64,000 nt of DNA from Bacteroides intestinalis (GCF_003464595.1 NZ_QRZF01000002.1:500709-564708); one strand, 5' to 3'. Positions 29,484 through 38,300 are shown, numbered from the stretch's first letter. The notes: generated from the letters alone by a model not told the origin. Translations and numbers: made by a program.

Positions 29484-30239
29484 ATGAGAGTGTTGATTGT
29501 AGAAGACGAGACTGCCGCTTATGAGAATCTGGTGGATATTCTTGGCGAAGTCTCTTATGATATTCAAATAGCCGGTAATACGGAAAGTGTGACCCAAACC
29601 ATTCATTGGCTGCAATCGAATCCTGCACCGGATTTGATATTTATGGATATTCATTTATCGGACGGTTCGGCATTTACCATTTTTGATAAAATGGAGTTGG
29701 AAACTCCTATTATTTTCACGACGGCTTATGACAGATATGCCATAGAAGCTTTCAAGGTGAATAGCATTGATTATTTGCTAAAGCCTGTCAAGGTGGAAGA
29801 TGTAAAACATGCGCTGGATAAATACAAAAAACTGACGCACCAGGATGTGATTCACTACTTATCCAAATTGACTCAACTGGTGCCGACTCCTAAATATAAA
29901 GACAAGTTATTAATTCCATATAAAGATAAGCTGTTGCCTATTGGCCTGAAAGAAGTTTCATGCTTTTATACAGCGGATAAAAACACCTGTATCTACTTGA
30001 AAGACGGGAATATGTATCCATACTCCAAAACACTGGAACAGATAATGGCTTCTCTGAATCCGGCAGATTTCATCCGGGCGAATAAGCAATTCATCCTGGC
30101 AAGGAATAGTGTGACGGATATAACCATCTGGTTTGATAATCGCTTGCTGGTAACACTGGATGTAGAAACTCCCGAACGTATCTATATCAGTAAGAATAAA
30201 GCATCCGAGTTCAAGTCCTGGATAGTGAATAACACGTAA
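29484..30239 (+). CDS. LytTR-family response regulator
   Basis: 251 residues from ATG 29484; an in-frame TTG lies 12 bases earlier. The receiver domain (1-120) has acidic residues ED near 8-9, phospho-acceptor D55 in LIFMDIHLSDG and Lys in LLKPVK. The LytTR DNA-binding domain occupies about 145-250 (IPYKDKLLPIGLKEVSCFY, then FIRANKQFILARNSV). It forms an operon with the kinase. LytTR proteins bind direct repeats about two helical turns apart, so the 22-bp array upstream of the kinase is a possible autoregulatory site. The TonB-receptor operon 122 bases downstream is the other likely target. Confidence 0.94.
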   Translation: MRVLIVEDETAAYENLVDILGEVSYDIQIAGNTESVTQTIHWLQSNPAPDLIFMDIHLSDGSAFTIFDKMELETPIIFTTAYDRYAIEAFKVNSIDYLLKPVKVEDVKHALDKYKKLTHQDVIHYLSKLTQLVPTPKYKDKLLIPYKDKLLPIGLKEVSCFYTADKNTCIYLKDGNMYPYSKTLEQIMASLNPADFIRANKQFILARNSVTDITIWFDNRLLVTLDVETPERIYISKNKASEFKSWIVNNT

Positions 30240-30274
30240 GTTAGAATACGTTAATCAGTAATTATGGTATTTAC

Positions 30275-30321
30275 AACCGTAATTTATCTACGGTTTCTAT
30301 CAGTAACGATCCCTATATTTG
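30275..30321 (+). promoter_or_regulatory. Candidate promoter and operator for the TonB-receptor operon
   Basis: A perfect -7 box TATATTTG lies at 30314-30321. Near the expected -33 position there is no TTTG but an inverted repeat, AACCGTA (30275-30281) and TACGGTT (30289-30295), with a 7-base centre. An operator replacing the -33 box suggests activator dependence, plausibly on the adjacent LytTR regulator. Confidence 0.45.
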
Positions 30322-30361
30322 CAATCGGGAACTATTATAAAATTAAAGAGTTATTTTAAAG

Positions 30362-32272
30362 ATGAAAAAAGAGAGATTTGTACTTGCATTCTTTACAGGC
30401 TGCCTGATTAGTGCGGTAAGCCTACAAGCACAAACCGGCAATGACAGCACAAAGGTAGCAAGAAGTTATGCGATCAATGAAGTAGTAGTAACAGGTACGC
30501 GAAGTGAAACGGATGTGCGCCATTTACCCATGACCGTATCGGTAGTGGGGCGTCCGCAACTTGAAGCGAGCCAGCAGACTTCCGTACTTCCGGTGTTGAA
30601 TTCACAAGTGCCGGGCTTTTTCTCCACTTCACGTGGTGTAATGGGATATGGTGTAGCTACCGGTGCATCAGGGCAAATGTCTTTAAGAGGCATTGGAGGG
30701 CCCGCACAGGCCGGTCTTCCCACTACAGGATTATTGGTTTTGATTGACGGACATCCTCAGTATATGGGACTGATGGGACACCCCATTGCCGACGCGTATC
30801 AGACTATGATGGCAGAACGTGTGGAAGTGCTCCGTGGTCCCGCATCCGTGCTTTATGGTTCTAACGCCATGGGTGGGGTTATTAACATTGTTACCCGTAA
30901 GATGCAGGAAGACGGAATACGTACAAACATCAACATTGGTGCCGGGTCCTATGGAAGCGTACAGACCGAAGCCACTAACCGCATAAGGAAAGGGCGCTTC
31001 AGTAGTACGGTGACTGCCTCTTATAACCGTACAGACGGGCATCGCGCTGACATGGCTTTTGAACAGTACGGCGGGTATGCCAAATTAGGCTATGACTTTA
31101 CGGATAACTGGAAAGTTTGGGGCGATGTAAATGTCACTCGTTTTAATGCTACTAATCCGGGATCGGTAATGAAACCATATATAGACAATGATCAGCGTAT
31201 TACACGTGGCATGACTTCTTTTGCATTGGAGAATCATTACGAAAAGACTTCCGGTGCATTGAGTTTTTTCTATAATTGGGGTGATCACTGGATAAATGAC
31301 GGATATCAGCCAGGAGGAGAACCGCTTCAGTATCGTTTCAACTCTAACGATCAGATGCTTGGAGTATCATGGTATCAGAGTGTACAACTTTTCCAAGGCA
31401 ACAGACTGACTGTAGGAGCTGATTATTTTCACTTTGGTGGTGAGGCATGGAACCAATTCTTTGATGGGCATCGTGAAACTTCAGCGAATAAGTCGTTGAA
31501 TGAAGTAGCAGGTTATGTAGATTTTCGTCAGGATATTGCTGCGTGGCTTACGCTGGATGCCGGAGCACGAGTAGATTATCATTCGCAAACGGGTACAGAG
31601 TTCATTCCGCAAGTAGGTTTGGCTTTCCATCTTCCGGAGAATGTAGAAATCAAGGCAATGGCAAGTAAAGGATTCCGTAATCCTACCATTCGCGAAATGT
31701 ATATGTTCCCTCCGCAGAATCCGGATTTGAAACCTGAGAAACTTTGGAATTATGAGCTTTCTTTCTCACAACGTCTTATGGATAATCGTTTGTCCTATGG
31801 GCTCAATGTGTTCTATATCAATGGTGAAAATCTCATTATACGTCTTCCAAATCCTAATGGTAGCGGTATGTTGAACCAGAATTCCGGCGAGATTGAAAAC
31901 TGGGGAGCGGAAGCTAATGTAGGGTACCAGTTTAATCCGGTGTGGAGCGTGATGGCAAATTACAGCTGGCTTCACATGGAAAATCCGGTATTGGCTTCTC
32001 CGGAGCATAAACTGTATGGAGGAGTAAACTTCAGAAAAGGACGTTGGAGTGCATCTACCGGCATCCAGTATATGAAGGGACTTTATACTGATCTGGATGC
32101 TGCGACAAAAGAGAACTTTGTGTTATGGGATATGCAGGGAAGCTTTAAGGCAACCAATTATTTGTCATTCTATCTGCGTGGTGAGAACTTGTTGGCACAA
32201 CGTTATGAGATCAATGCAGGCTATCCTATGCCGAAAGCGACTTTTATGGGTGGAGTAAATATCAATTTTTAA
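30362..32272 (+). CDS. TonB-dependent outer-membrane receptor (non-SusC type)
   Basis: 636 residues: a signal peptide (to about 23), the TonB-box/plug entry INEVVVTGTRSETDVRHLP, and a plug domain to about residue 150 with MAERVEVLRGPASVLYGSNAMGG and INIVT, then a barrel ending in a terminal Phe (GVNINF). The size and plug are those of BtuB/CirA-like receptors for cofactors, metals or siderophores, not SusC; there is no regulatory domain and no SusD partner. It is the first gene of a run of five tightly spaced genes (to 36858). The substrate is unknown. Confidence 0.93.
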   Translation: MKKERFVLAFFTGCLISAVSLQAQTGNDSTKVARSYAINEVVVTGTRSETDVRHLPMTVSVVGRPQLEASQQTSVLPVLNSQVPGFFSTSRGVMGYGVATGASGQMSLRGIGGPAQAGLPTTGLLVLIDGHPQYMGLMGHPIADAYQTMMAERVEVLRGPASVLYGSNAMGGVINIVTRKMQEDGIRTNINIGAGSYGSVQTEATNRIRKGRFSSTVTASYNRTDGHRADMAFEQYGGYAKLGYDFTDNWKVWGDVNVTRFNATNPGSVMKPYIDNDQRITRGMTSFALENHYEKTSGALSFFYNWGDHWINDGYQPGGEPLQYRFNSNDQMLGVSWYQSVQLFQGNRLTVGADYFHFGGEAWNQFFDGHRETSANKSLNEVAGYVDFRQDIAAWLTLDAGARVDYHSQTGTEFIPQVGLAFHLPENVEIKAMASKGFRNPTIREMYMFPPQNPDLKPEKLWNYELSFSQRLMDNRLSYGLNVFYINGENLIIRLPNPNGSGMLNQNSGEIENWGAEANVGYQFNPVWSVMANYSWLHMENPVLASPEHKLYGGVNFRKGRWSASTGIQYMKGLYTDLDAATKENFVLWDMQGSFKATNYLSFYLRGENLLAQRYEINAGYPMPKATFMGGVNINF

Positions 32273-32284
32273 TAAGAATATTAT

Positions 32285-32797
32285 ATGAAAACAACAACTA
32301 TCAGACTTTATTCACTGGATTACAGCAATGTGAAGACATATTTTGCTGCAGCCCTTTTCATTCTGGGTAATTTGGTTTTGCCACAACTTTGCCATCTTAT
32401 TCCACAGGGTGGTCTTACTTTGTTGCCGATTTATTTCTTTACGCTTATTGCTGCTTATAAATACGGTTGGAAAGTCGGATTGCTGACAGCCGTCTTTTCA
32501 CCGGTTTTGAACCATCTGCTTTTCGGTATGCCTCCTGCAGGAGTATTGCCGGCCATTCTTTTAAAATCCGTTTTACTGGCAGTGGTTGCCGGATATGCTG
32601 CCAATCGTTTTAAACGTATCTCTATTCCTGTTTTAGCATTAGTAGTACTGGCTTATCAGTTTATCGGGACGCTGGGCGAGTGGGCAATGGTAGGTAACCT
32701 TGCGCTTGCTTTCCAGGATTTCCGCATCGGCATACCGGGAATGGGATTACAGATTCTCGGCGGTTATTTGTTTATCAAGTATTTGGTTTATAAATGA
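32285..32797 (+). CDS. ECF-transporter S-component-like membrane protein
   Basis: 170 residues with about five hydrophobic helices and short loops (FAAALFILGNLVLPQL, GLTLLPIYFFTLIAAYKYGWKVGLLTAVFSP). This is the general pattern of substrate-binding S components that capture vitamins or metals for energy-coupling-factor transporters. No EcfA/EcfT gene is present in the window, so it would share a module encoded elsewhere or work alone. It starts 12 bases after the TonB receptor stop, which suggests that both handle the same ligand across the two membranes. The family call rests on topology and general resemblance. Confidence 0.75.
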   Translation: MKTTTIRLYSLDYSNVKTYFAAALFILGNLVLPQLCHLIPQGGLTLLPIYFFTLIAAYKYGWKVGLLTAVFSPVLNHLLFGMPPAGVLPAILLKSVLLAVVAGYAANRFKRISIPVLALVVLAYQFIGTLGEWAMVGNLALAFQDFRIGIPGMGLQILGGYLFIKYLVYK

Positions 32798-32816
32798 TAT
32801 TCCATAAAATAAAAGT

Positions 32817-34322
32817 ATGTTACGAAAAATCAGACTAACGTTTGCCATATTCTTTTTCGTGCTGATCACGCTTTTGTTCCTCGATTTTACGGGAACGTTG
32901 CATGCTTGGTTCGGTTGGATGGCTAAAATTCAGTTTTTGCCCGCTTTGTTGGCATTGAATGTCGGGGTTGTGATAATCCTGATAGCATTGACACTGCTCT
33001 TTGGGCGTGTGTATTGTTCTGTAATCTGTCCGTTGGGCGTGTTTCAGGATGTAGTTTCATGGTTGGGTAAAAAGCGAAAAAAGAATCGCTATTCGTATTC
33101 ACCTGCACTTAATTGGTTGCGTTACGGAGTGCTGGGAGTATTTATTCTGGCTCTGATAGGAGGAGTTGGTTCGTTGGTTGCCTTACTGGCACCTTATAGT
33201 TCGTACGGACGAATCGCTTCTAATCTGTTTGCTCCGGTTTATCAGTGGGGAAACAACCTGCTTGCTCTTTTGGCCGAACGGGCAGATAGCTATATGTTTT
33301 ATTCTGTAGACGTCTGGATGAAGGTTATGGGAACTTTTGTGATAGCTGTTCTGACATTTGTTATTCTGGCTGTGCTGGCCTGGCGCAACGGGCGTACATA
33401 TTGCAATACAATTTGTCCGGTAGGAACAGTATTGGGATTCTTTTCACGTTTTTCTTTGCTGAAACCGGTAATCGATACGAGTAAATGTAATGGTTGCGGT
33501 TTGTGCGCACGTAATTGTAAGGCGGCATGCATTGATTCTAAAAATCATAAAATAGATTATAGCCGTTGTGTGGCTTGTATGGATTGCATCGGTAAATGTA
33601 AGAAAGGAGCTATCCGTTATGAGCGTCCTCATAAGGAAGTGCAGAAACCGTTAGCGGCTGAAAAAGTGACGGGTGTTTCACCGGAGCAGGTGGACAATGC
33701 ACGCCGTGCTTTCTTTTCTGCCGGTGCCGTATTTGCTGCAAGTACATTGCTGAAGGCACAGGAGAAAAAAGTGGATGGTGGATTGGCTGTCATTGAGGAT
33801 AAGAAAATACCGGAACGGATGACACCTATTGTACCGGCAGGTTCGTTGAGTATTCGTAATTTTGCGCAGCATTGTACGGCTTGCCAGCTTTGTGTATCAG
33901 TGTGCCCTAACCAGGTTTTACGCCCATCCGGTAATCTGATGACGTTGATGCAGCCGGAGATGTCATACGAACGTGGTTATTGTCGTCCGGAATGTGCGAA
34001 GTGTGCCGAAGTATGTCCGACGGATGCGATTCATCTTACCAGTCTGGCTGATAAATCATCTATCCAAATCGGTCATGCCGTATGGATCAGGAAGAATTGT
34101 GTACCGTTGACTGATGGAGTAAATTGTGGAAATTGTGCCCGTCATTGCCCGGTAGCGGCGATAGAAATGGTTCCGTCTGAGGTAGATAATCCGGATTCTC
34201 CAAAGATTCCGGTTGTCAATGTAGAGCGTTGTATTGGTTGTGGTGCCTGTGAAAATCTTTGTCCGGCACGCCCTTTCAGTGCTATCTATGTGGAGGGACA
34301 TGAGAGACATAGGGTGATATAA
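32817..34322 (+). CDS. Membrane polyferredoxin, NapH-NapG-like fusion with six [4Fe-4S] motifs
   Basis: 501 residues. The N-terminal part (1-200) has about four membrane helices and two CxxxCP motifs (VYCSVICPLG, TYCNTICPVG), as in NapH/NosR-type quinol dehydrogenases. Ferredoxin motifs follow at C224-C234 and C251-C261. A second twin-arginine-like hydrophobic segment (ARRAFFSAGAVFAAS, R296-R297) comes next, then four more cysteine clusters near 353-363, 389-400, 428-444 and 472-482, as in NapG. It would take electrons from the quinone pool and pass them along a chain of up to six clusters. The next gene encodes an aldo/keto reductase with its own ferredoxin module, a plausible acceptor. Confidence 0.88.
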   Translation: MLRKIRLTFAIFFFVLITLLFLDFTGTLHAWFGWMAKIQFLPALLALNVGVVIILIALTLLFGRVYCSVICPLGVFQDVVSWLGKKRKKNRYSYSPALNWLRYGVLGVFILALIGGVGSLVALLAPYSSYGRIASNLFAPVYQWGNNLLALLAERADSYMFYSVDVWMKVMGTFVIAVLTFVILAVLAWRNGRTYCNTICPVGTVLGFFSRFSLLKPVIDTSKCNGCGLCARNCKAACIDSKNHKIDYSRCVACMDCIGKCKKGAIRYERPHKEVQKPLAAEKVTGVSPEQVDNARRAFFSAGAVFAASTLLKAQEKKVDGGLAVIEDKKIPERMTPIVPAGSLSIRNFAQHCTACQLCVSVCPNQVLRPSGNLMTLMQPEMSYERGYCRPECAKCAEVCPTDAIHLTSLADKSSIQIGHAVWIRKNCVPLTDGVNCGNCARHCPVAAIEMVPSEVDNPDSPKIPVVNVERCIGCGACENLCPARPFSAIYVEGHERHRVI

Positions 34323-34372
34323 AGGTGGTAATGTGATAGGGTGATAAAGTGATAAATGTAAGAAGAATAGAT

Positions 34373-35761
34373 ATGGAAGAACATAATAAAAATATAAACC
34401 GTAGGGATTTTCTGAAAATTGTGGGCATCAGTGCCGCTACGACAACGGCTGCTGCGACTCTTTATAGTTGCAAACAGAAGGATGGGGTGATTCCGGGAGG
34501 TAGTGCATCGACTCCGGTGCCTACTGATAAGATGACTTACCGCACTTCTGTGGCTCAGAAAGACCGTGTTTCACTTCTGGGTTATGGCTGTATGCGTTGG
34601 CCGACTGTTTCTTCACCGGATGGGAAAGGAGATATAATTGATCAGGATGCAGTGAACGAATTAGTAGATTATGCCATTGCGCACGGCGTGAATTATTTCG
34701 ATACATCTCCGGTGTATGTACAGGGGTGGTCGGAAAAATCTACTGGTATTGCATTAAAACGTCATCCGCGCGAGAAACTGTTTATTGCTACAAAGTTATC
34801 CAACTTTAGTAATTATAGCCGTGAAAACTCCATAGCTATGTATCGTAAGTCTTTCGAAGATTTGCAGACAGATTATATCGATTACTATTTGTTGCACTCT
34901 ATCGGTAATGGTGGAATAGAAGCATTCAAAGCGCGATATATAGACAATGGTATGATGGAGTTTCTGTTGAAGGAACGGGAGGCAGGGCGTATCCGTAATC
35001 TGGGATTTTCTTTCCACGGCACAGTGGATACTTATGACTATGCACTTTCTATGCATGATGAGGTGAAATGGGACTTTGTACAGATACAGCTCAATTATGT
35101 GGACTGGAAACATTCTTCGGGACGTAATGTAAATGCGGACTACCTATATGATGAATTGGTAAAACGAAATATTCCGGCAATCATTATGGAGCCATTGCTG
35201 GGTGGAAGATTGTCTAATGTACCTACTCATATTATGACACGCCTAAAGCAGCGTCGTCCGGAAGATAGTGTGGCCTCTTGGGCTTTCCGTTTTGCAGGCT
35301 CACCGGAACTGGTGTTGACGGTGTTGAGTGGTATGACGTATATGGAGCATCTTCAGGATAATATCCGTACCTATTCTCCGCTGATTCCTTTGACAGATGA
35401 TGATAAGGAGTTTTTGGAAGAAACGGCACAGTTGATGTTGAAGTACCCTACTGTACCGTGCAATGACTGTAAATACTGTATGCCTTGTCCATATGGCATC
35501 GACATTCCTGCTGTGCTTATACATTATAATAAATGTGTGAATGAGGGGAATGTGCCGAAGAGCCAACAAGATGAGAATTACAGAAAGGCACGCCAAGCTT
35601 TTCTTGTTGGTTATGACCGTAGTGTGCCACGCCTGCGACAGGCAAATCATTGCATTGGTTGCGATCAATGTTCGCCTCATTGCCCGCAGAGTATTAATAT
35701 TCCCAGAGAGTTGCGCCGTATCGATGGGTTCGTGGAGCAACTGAAACAAGGAACATTGTAG
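34373..35761 (+). CDS. Aldo/keto reductase-ferredoxin fusion with twin-arginine-like lipoprotein leader
   Basis: 462 residues from ATG 34373; a GTG at 34349 is the alternative. The leader NRRDFLKIVGISAATTTAAA has the Tat pattern and ends in a Cys (C33 in LYSC), suggesting export as a folded lipoprotein. The barrel carries the AKR residues (YFDTSPVY, ATKLS, YYLLHSIG). The C-terminal roughly 110 residues hold two cysteine clusters (CNDCKYCMPCPYGIDIP and CIGCDQCSPHCPQ) for [4Fe-4S] centres. The fusion type is known in Bacteroidota and archaea, but its substrates are largely undefined. It probably receives electrons from the preceding polyferredoxin. Confidence 0.9.
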   Translation: MEEHNKNINRRDFLKIVGISAATTTAAATLYSCKQKDGVIPGGSASTPVPTDKMTYRTSVAQKDRVSLLGYGCMRWPTVSSPDGKGDIIDQDAVNELVDYAIAHGVNYFDTSPVYVQGWSEKSTGIALKRHPREKLFIATKLSNFSNYSRENSIAMYRKSFEDLQTDYIDYYLLHSIGNGGIEAFKARYIDNGMMEFLLKEREAGRIRNLGFSFHGTVDTYDYALSMHDEVKWDFVQIQLNYVDWKHSSGRNVNADYLYDELVKRNIPAIIMEPLLGGRLSNVPTHIMTRLKQRRPEDSVASWAFRFAGSPELVLTVLSGMTYMEHLQDNIRTYSPLIPLTDDDKEFLEETAQLMLKYPTVPCNDCKYCMPCPYGIDIPAVLIHYNKCVNEGNVPKSQQDENYRKARQAFLVGYDRSVPRLRQANHCIGCDQCSPHCPQSINIPRELRRIDGFVEQLKQGTL

Positions 35762-35781
35762 TTTAGAATCTGTTATTAAGA

Positions 35782-36858
35782 ATGAGCAACAATAAAAAAC
35801 GTATGTGGCTTTGGATTGTGTTGGCGGTTATAGGCATAGTATGCGTTTCCGTATTTATTTTTATTAATCAGCCGAGTTTCGGCAGGTTGCCTCAGGGAGC
35901 GCGTTTAGAGCGAATCAAAGGCTCACCTCATTACCGTGACGGTCAGTTCAATAATCTGCATCCGACACAGATGATGACCTCGGATGAAGGACGCTTTGGT
36001 GCTATGCTTTCTTTTTTGTTCCGCAAAACAGAGAATCTGCGTCCGGAGAGTGAAGTTCCGGTTATCAAAACGGATTTGCATAAACTGGGGCGTGATGAAA
36101 ATATACTGGTCTGGTTTGGACATTCTTCTTACTTTATTCAGGTAGATGGAAAGCGATTCCTGGTTGATCCTGTTTTTTGTATGGCTTCGCCTGTATCTTT
36201 TGTCAACAAACCATTTAAGGGAACTGATGTCTATAAACCGGAAGATATGCCGGATATCGATTATCTGGTGATTTCGCATGATCATTGGGATCATCTGGAT
36301 TACCGGACAGTGAAAAGTCTGAAAGATCGGGTAGGAAAAGTGATTTGCGGACTGGGTGTCGGCGAACATTTCGAATATTGGGGATATGATAAAGACCGGT
36401 TGATAGAATTGGACTGGTATGAAGATGCCGTTTTAGAAAATGGTTTTGCGGTCCATTGTCTTCCGACACGCCATTTCTCCGGTCGTGGTTTGAAAGCCAA
36501 TCAGACATTGTGGGCATCCTTCCTGATAGAAACCCCGTCACAGAAAATATATATGGCCGGTGACGGTGGTTATGACTCTCACTTTGAGGAAATAGGGAAG
36601 CGCTTTCCGGATATAGACCTTGCGATTCTGGAAAATGGCCAGTATAATGAAGGTTGGAACCTTATCCATCTAATGCCTTCTGATATGGCAAAGGCAGCTA
36701 AAGATCTGAAAGCAAAAAAAATAATGACTGTACATCATTCAAAGTACGCATTGGCAAAGCATCCCTGGGATGAGCCTTTGGCGAATGAGAAGAAGATGCA
36801 GGAACAAGACTCGCTGAATATGGTGATTCCTGAGATAGGAGAAGTAATGCCGTTATAG
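35782..36858 (+). CDS. Metallo-beta-lactamase-fold hydrolase (UlaG/NAPE-PLD-like)
   Basis: 358 residues. A single N-terminal membrane anchor or signal helix (MWLWIVLAVIGIVCVSVFIFI) is followed by a beta-lactamase-like metal site: SHDHWDHLDY (H166, H168, D170, H171), LPTRHFSGRG and AGDGGYDSHF, with a last His in TVHHSKYALAKH. Members of this group include N-acyl-phosphatidylethanolamine phospholipase D and UlaG-like lactonases; the substrate here is unknown. It is 20 bases behind the AKR-ferredoxin gene, ends the operon and is followed by a strong terminator. Confidence 0.92.
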   Translation: MSNNKKRMWLWIVLAVIGIVCVSVFIFINQPSFGRLPQGARLERIKGSPHYRDGQFNNLHPTQMMTSDEGRFGAMLSFLFRKTENLRPESEVPVIKTDLHKLGRDENILVWFGHSSYFIQVDGKRFLVDPVFCMASPVSFVNKPFKGTDVYKPEDMPDIDYLVISHDHWDHLDYRTVKSLKDRVGKVICGLGVGEHFEYWGYDKDRLIELDWYEDAVLENGFAVHCLPTRHFSGRGLKANQTLWASFLIETPSQKIYMAGDGGYDSHFEEIGKRFPDIDLAILENGQYNEGWNLIHLMPSDMAKAAKDLKAKKIMTVHHSKYALAKHPWDEPLANEKKMQEQDSLNMVIPEIGEVMPL

Positions 36859-36887
36859 AATTTTCATCTCTGTAATAATAGTGGGTG

Positions 36888-36933
36888 GCTGATATGATTA
36901 TCATATATAGATAATGATATCAGCACTTTTTTT
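36888..36933 (+). terminator. Rho-independent terminator after the reductive cluster
   Basis: The arms 36888-36902 and 36910-36924 pair at 14 of 15 positions with a 7-base loop, followed by AC and seven T (36927-36933). It separates the MBL gene from the PUL 2 FecR gene, so the latter needs its own promoter. Confidence 0.8.
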
Positions 36934-37005
36934 GGAAAAAACACAAAAAAATAGATTAGGTTTTTCTTTTCTTTCCGTCTTTATCATAGAACGAAATGCG
37001 AATTT

Positions 37006-38088
37006 ATGCAGAAACAAGATCCCATAGAGGAAATCAAAGACCATCCGTTGGTGTCCTATTTTCAGTCTCAGGAAAAAGAAGTTCCCGAGGCTGAGATTGA
37101 TTTGCGATGGAATGAGCTGGCACAACAATTGAAGTATGAGTCTGCTCCCCAACGACGCAAATTGTGGCGTATATATGCGGAGGTAGCTTGTGCGGTTGCT
37201 TTGTTGGCTGGTGTTTTATGGGGTGGAAGACTCTATATGGATAGTCAATCTCACTCTATGGAGCAGGCCATTGCTTTGCTCGATGAATGTTCTATCGATA
37301 CGGCTAGTCAGATACTTCTTATTACTCATGCTGAACAGCGTATAGAAGCTGGTAAGGAGGCTCGTATCACCTACTCACAACAGGGTGAGGTTTCAGTGAA
37401 CCAGCGTCAGGTGGAAGCGGCTCCACAGAAGACGGAATATAACCATCTGATTGTCCCTAAAGGGAAATTTTCACAACTATTGTTGGCTGACGGTACTTCG
37501 CTCCATGTTAATGCAGGTACTAAGGTAATTTATCCCAGTGTATTTACCGGTAAATATCGTGAAATCTATGTGGATGGTGAAATTTATATCGATGTCAAGA
37601 AGAATACCAAACAACCATTCATCGTCAAGACCCCCTATTTTGATATCCGTGTGACAGGCACAACCTTTAATGTCAATGCCTATAAATCCATGAATGAATC
37701 AGAAGTAGTACTGGTACACGGGTCTATAGTAGTGACCGACCATACTGAGCACGAGACAGTGGTGAAGCCTAACGAACTGCTCCGCTTGACTGAGGGTATA
37801 GCTCGTTCAAAACAGCAAGTGGATGCCAGTGAATATATAGCTTGGACCCAAGGAAATTTCCCTTTACAAGGACGTAGTATAGAGAGTATTTTGCAACGAT
37901 TATCATTCTATTACGGTTGTGAAATTACCTGTGACCCCTCTGTCAACGCCTTGTCCCTGCAAGGTACTATCGATATGAGTGTTTCTCTCCCCAAAGTGCT
38001 TGAACGTATAGCCAAAATACATCCTATCGGTATTCGTAAGACTGCCGGAGGTTACCATTTGTTCATAACCCTAAATACTAATTCTTAA
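37006..38088 (+). CDS. FecR-type anti-sigma factor of PUL 2
   Basis: 360 residues: a cytoplasmic N-terminus (1-55), one membrane helix (about 56-76, YAEVACAVALLAGVLWGG), a FecR domain (VPKGKFSQLLLADGTSLHVNA, then VDGEIYIDVKKNTKQPF and VTGTTFNVNAY) and a C-terminal DUF4974-like module (SIESILQRLSFYYGCEI). About 60 residues between the helix and the FecR domain are longer than in the PUL 1 protein. There is no sigma gene next to it; the only nearby ECF sigma gene is at 50029-50571 on the other strand, beyond the last glycosidase gene. Confidence 0.92.
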   Translation: MQKQDPIEEIKDHPLVSYFQSQEKEVPEAEIDLRWNELAQQLKYESAPQRRKLWRIYAEVACAVALLAGVLWGGRLYMDSQSHSMEQAIALLDECSIDTASQILLITHAEQRIEAGKEARITYSQQGEVSVNQRQVEAAPQKTEYNHLIVPKGKFSQLLLADGTSLHVNAGTKVIYPSVFTGKYREIYVDGEIYIDVKKNTKQPFIVKTPYFDIRVTGTTFNVNAYKSMNESEVVLVHGSIVVTDHTEHETVVKPNELLRLTEGIARSKQQVDASEYIAWTQGNFPLQGRSIESILQRLSFYYGCEITCDPSVNALSLQGTIDMSVSLPKVLERIAKIHPIGIRKTAGGYHLFITLNTNS

Positions 38089-38143
38089 AAACATAAATAG
38101 CCTATGAGAAAGGAAATATGAAATACACACAAATTTGATAGGA

Positions 38144-38247
38144 AAGCCCGGTGGGCTTGTCTTGTTATTCTAACCTTATTACATTTAATATTAACCCTTA
38201 TGGCAGCATTACTTCATAAAAAAGCCCGGACAACCCCACATCGTCCG
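38144..38247 (+). promoter_or_regulatory. susC leader of PUL 2 with hairpins and TTAACCCTTA motif
   Basis: A 6-bp hairpin (AAGCCC 38144-38149, GGGCTT 38153-38158) is followed by ATTAACCCTTA (38190-38200), then CGGAC (38227-38231) pairing with GTCCG (38243-38247). The 11-base motif recurs between fecR and susC in PUL 1. The 212-base gap holds no gene and is probably the sigma-dependent promoter and leader of susC. Confidence 0.4.
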
Positions 38248-38300
38248 AGCTCGTAAAGAGTGACGCTTAGCTATAAGCATCTAATCAATTATGCAAAAAT

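Noticed and set aside
36934..37005. Possible ECF promoter (GGTTTTT and CGTC) before the PUL 2 fecR
   Set aside because: The spacing of about 11 bases is too short for a -35/-10 pair.
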